A stretch of DNA of 64,000 nt from Parelaphostrongylus tenuis (lineage: Eukaryota > Nematoda > Chromadorea > Rhabditida > Metastrongylidae): assembly GCA_019055375.1 (NCBI GenBank), contig JAHQIW010007363.1:558001-622000 (forward strand). Reading direction: 5' to 3'. The notes under the pieces are model-generated. The model worked only from the letters and a program-made list of their open reading frames with translations. It was not told where the DNA came from and ran no database searches. Numbering within the stretch: position 1 is the first letter of the stretch; each line of letters starts with the position of its first letter. The translations under genes and the position numbers were made by a program. Below, in pieces: positions 62,236 through 64,000 of the stretch.

Positions 62236-62757
62236 TATTAGGTCTCCAACTAAGTTTCCGAACTTGGTCCAAAAATTCAAACATTTATCTTTCCAATTAA
62301 TTGAAAATATCAAATAACGTTGATTGAAGTATTCTCCGTCTGCCTGAATATAATTCTACCAACGCTCTGGCAACAAATCAAATCCGGAAATCATCGGCCA
62401 AATCACCGGTGGACAAAGTCGGATCTTCTCCAGTTGCTTCAATGATTGCTTCTCGATCAATTTCACGTGGTCTTCGGGATCTTGGATGAAAGGCCAAAGC
62501 ACCATCTCCATGGCAAAACTTTGTAAATCATTCATAAGCCGTAGTTCTATCCACTTGAAAACTGTGCCCCAATTAAAACTCGTAAAGGAGTAATTTGCAA
62601 ATGACTTTCCGTGACGGCTTTACTGTTGGACAAGTATGTGCAAAAATATACCAAACGATGCGGAAGAAATTCTGCACGAAATATGTAAAAGAAAAATTTA
62701 TTTTTGTGAGAAAACTTTTATTTTCTGGATAAAGTTCGGAAACTTGGAGACCTAATA
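62236..62757 (-). mobile_element. Deleted mariner with both terminal repeats
   Basis: Ends TTATTAGGTCTCCAACTAAG TTTCCGAAC (left) and GTTCGGAAACTTGGAGACCT AATAA (right) are inverted repeats, with a TA at each end. The minus strand retains the last part of a mariner transposase (LPERW, then NYIQADGEYFNQ) with stops and a large internal deletion. Non-autonomous relic. Confidence 0.75.
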
Positions 62758-63804
62758 ATCCACTGCATATTAGGGCGTTTTGCAGACGTTTTCTTTTTAG
62801 ATTCATGGCCTTAGTAATGGCTGTTGATATTCAAAGACGCCTGTTGACAAAGATCTGAAAAGAAAGTACAAAGTTCTACCTAGAGAGAAGCTTGCTTGCG
62901 GAAAAAATTTTGGGAAAAGAAAAAGAAGAGAAAAAGAAATTTCGTGCACATTATGCGAACCCTTATAGTGCTTCTTGAGGCACCATGAGCAGTGTTGAAT
63001 AAGTTAGTGTCAACCATCTTCTGCATAATGTTGACTCTTTTCGGAAAACCCAAGCATGTAACTATTTAAGAGAGAAGAAGTGAGCAAACATGTAAAAGTT
63101 TCGATGGATAAAGAGTAAATATAGTCCTTCTCTTTCTAAAGAATAATCACTAGCAAAAAGTGACAACTTTGTCGCTGATTATGGCGGAAAAAAAGAGTTG
63201 GTAGAGATAGTGTCATCGTTAAAAGTAAGCAGAATAGGAATCAAAAAAAACAGCAAACTAGCGAACCTTATGATACTTAAATCTGGAAAGTGTCGATAAA
63301 AAATCGTTCAGTGGGTCTCGTCAGAATCCGGAAACGTCTGAATAGTGGAGGAGAAACAATTCACGACCACGTTTATGGTATTCTCACAACTTCAAAAAGA
63401 AGGCATGTGTGTTTATCTCAATTTTTCTACCAAGCTTTGCACCATTTTGATATCCAGTTTTGTTCAGTGGTCACTAAAGTAAGACGCTGTCGTTAAGATT
63501 GAAATTCTATATTTAATATAGATTATTCGAGCAAGCAGCATTTGAAGTCCAACCGATTCAAATCTTCAATCCTATTCATCTTTATCTGATGATCTATTCA
63601 TAGTATTGACGTTACAAAGTGATTTTGGCTTTTTAGAATATGCCAAATCTCCTATGCTTCATGCACAGAAGTCTTGACCTTGAATTCAGACTTTCATCAA
63701 ATCTCGGTGTGGACCATTATTACTCTTTTTCTCGAGAATTCTAGTATTTCTACTGTTTTTTTTTCGCAATGTCATGATGTTTCATGTTTATCTAAGAGAA
63801 CTGA
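62758..63804. other. No gene recognised
   Basis: AT-rich spacer between the mariner relic and the last SINE-A. Nothing supportable. Confidence 0.5.
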
Positions 63805-63887
63805 GTGGTGGGCAAAACTGCGACCTCAGGCGGGAGTCGAACCCGCGTTTCATCCATACCGGGGACGCGTGCTACCACTCATCACCA
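63805..63887 (-). mobile_element. SINE-A copy with intact T-arm
   Basis: The minus strand carries a perfect tRNA T-arm: stem GCGGG/CCCGC around loop TTCGACT, with head TGATGAGTGGTAGCACGCG. Sequence further 3' (GCAGTTTTGCCCAC) matches the family. It is the best-preserved copy here. It does not fold as a full tRNA (no matching acceptor stem). Confidence 0.7.
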
Positions 63888-64000
63888 AAATACATTCGCA
63901 CCACCACTTATTCTGCAATATCTCTATGATAGCTGTCAGCAACTAACCTTTAACAGGTTTGATCGGGTATGCGATTTCGCTTCATAAACCCCGTTGAGCT

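Noticed and set aside
63805..63887. Genuine tRNA gene
   Set aside because: Good A/B boxes and T-arm but no matching acceptor stem, and several diverged copies with a common tail: a SINE head.
1..64000. CRISPR array, bacterial operon or phage-type defence system
   Set aside because: No regularly spaced short repeats or prokaryotic genes; introns, poly(A) signals and SINEs show a eukaryotic nuclear genome.

Overview
The window is nuclear DNA of a nematode, probably a parasitic clade V (strongylid/hookworm-like) species. The grounds are a worm-type muscle myosin gene, short nematode-style splice acceptors, AT-rich spacer, and many tRNA-derived SINEs, mariner relics and inverted-repeat elements between and inside genes. 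The species is inferred, not proven.

The centre (14371-45194, + strand) is one muscle myosin II heavy chain gene. I traced 40 exons from the ATG to the stop codon, with a poly(A) signal at 45288-45293. Joined, they give a protein of about 1,940 residues. It has an SH3-like N-terminal region, P-loop, switch I, switch II, relay, lysine-rich loop 2, SH1/SH2 helices, converter, two light-chain-binding IQ segments, a long coiled-coil rod with no evident gaps against nematode myosins, and a very short tailpiece. The N-terminus ([14 protein letters not shown]...) and length point to the pharyngeal MYO-1/MYO-2 class more than UNC-54 or MYO-3. Two rod exons (22 and 39) each carry one extra A in an A-run, which breaks the frame. 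All other exons are intact, so an assembly error is the simplest reading, but a real lesion is not excluded. The introns (58 bp to 4.5 kb) hold most of the SINEs and mobile-element debris.

The left flank (1-14370) has no confidently assigned gene. It has an RTE-type reverse transcriptase fragment at the left edge, several SINEs, microsatellites and one exon-like segment (6245-6379). The right flank (45295-64000) holds one further convincing gene, a minus-strand metallothionein-like Cys-rich protein exon (59123-59340, 22 cysteines in about 72 residues). It also holds two mariner relics, an inverted-repeat element, more SINEs and two weak exon-like segments.

The repeats fall into families labelled here SINE-A to SINE-E plus a dispersed repeat G; these names are mine. 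SINE-C and SINE-D have different tRNA-like heads but similar 3' tails, suggesting a common LINE partner. I found no CRISPR array, operon or clearly new multi-gene system. The most useful observations are the corrected myosin gene model, the metallothionein gene and the SINE/MITE families.
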